The notes below the pieces were generated by a model that ran no database searches, had not been told where the DNA came from, and was given only the letters and a program-made list of their open reading frames with translations. Shown one piece after another: positions 63,682-64,000 of a DNA stretch of 64,000 bases (position 1 is the stretch's first letter; the number at the start of each line of letters is the position of its first letter). This DNA comes from Lethocerus indicus (lineage: Eukaryota > Arthropoda > Insecta > Hemiptera > Belostomatidae), in the NCBI GenBank assembly GCA_019843655.1, contig JACDQD010000003.1, positions 11,162,925 to 11,226,924 of the forward strand, written 5' to 3'. A program made the position numbers and the translations under genes.

Positions 63682-64000
63682 TATATATAAACAGATGTTC
63701 CCGGGAGCCGGATAAAAATCAGTCGATTAATAGGTAATACCGTCGGACAATTATAAACCCAGCGCGGTTTCGCCCGAACGTGCGTAAGAGATTTCCGAGA
63801 CGCGCACGGTTTCTATTAATTGGACGGGTTTCGTGTCACTGTAATCGAATCGATGTTACCGAAGTGGGGCTATCGGCTGTGCTGGCAACCGGACGTCTCG
63901 ATATTGGCCACTCCGATACGTTTAAAGCCACTTCGACACTTCATCGCGAATACTGCCTCTGAACACCTGTTCAAAATCCCTACACATTGGGCGTGATTAA
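63310..64000. other. Intergenic DNA at the right edge of the window
   Basis: Contains the (AT)n run at 63630-63690. Otherwise nothing was recognised. Confidence 0.55.
63630..63690. repeat. (AT)n microsatellite
   Basis: An AT run of about 60 bases with a short ACAC interruption near 63673. Confidence 0.95.

Overview
The window is eukaryotic nuclear DNA, most likely from an insect. Coding sequence is sparse, and one gene is split into exons with GT/AG introns. The rest is non-coding DNA with microsatellites and old, short retroelement remnants, including Jockey-type non-LTR tails. Species cannot be told from the sequence.

The only protein-coding gene I can support is on the + strand: the 3' part of the insect hamlet gene (ham), orthologue of vertebrate MECOM/EVI1 and PRDM16. 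Five exons join in one consistent frame: 18819-18944, 22607-22724, 39700-39790, 41590-41917 and 42124-44052. Together they give 2592 coding bases, or 863 residues plus a TAG stop. They encode the second half of the PR (SET-like) domain, six N-terminal zinc fingers, a long proline-rich linker with two CtBP-type motifs (PHDLS, PLDLR), three C-terminal zinc fingers and an acidic tail. The exon(s) for the protein N-terminus and the start of the PR domain were not found in the 18.8 kb upstream and probably lie outside the window. A poly(A) signal lies at 44829.

Layout: 1-18818 is non-coding (an intron or 5' region of ham, with microsatellites and a diverged duplication). 18819-44052 is the ham exons with introns of 3.7, 17, 1.8 and 0.2 kb. 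The first two of these introns hold three Jockey fragments, a TTAA-type MITE, a tandem repeat and a foldback element. 44053 to about 44850 is the 3' UTR. From there to 64000 is intergenic, with a very AT-rich block at about 49550-52850. Five copies of one short retroelement-like family follow within the last 11 kb.

The most interesting signal is that last family (52820-53253, 57340-57798, 61007-61394, 62415-62876, 63069-63309). The copies have inverted arms. Three are flanked by 10-12 bp direct repeats of target sequence. The rightward arms carry a motif matching the core of a minimal type I hammerhead ribozyme: CTGAAGA, a short stem-loop and GAAA, a palindromic ACCGGT stem III, a cleavable GTC or GTT, and a stem I of GCTA with TAGC. 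This fits a Penelope-like or retrozyme-like origin. One extra U between the core and stem II leaves activity uncertain.
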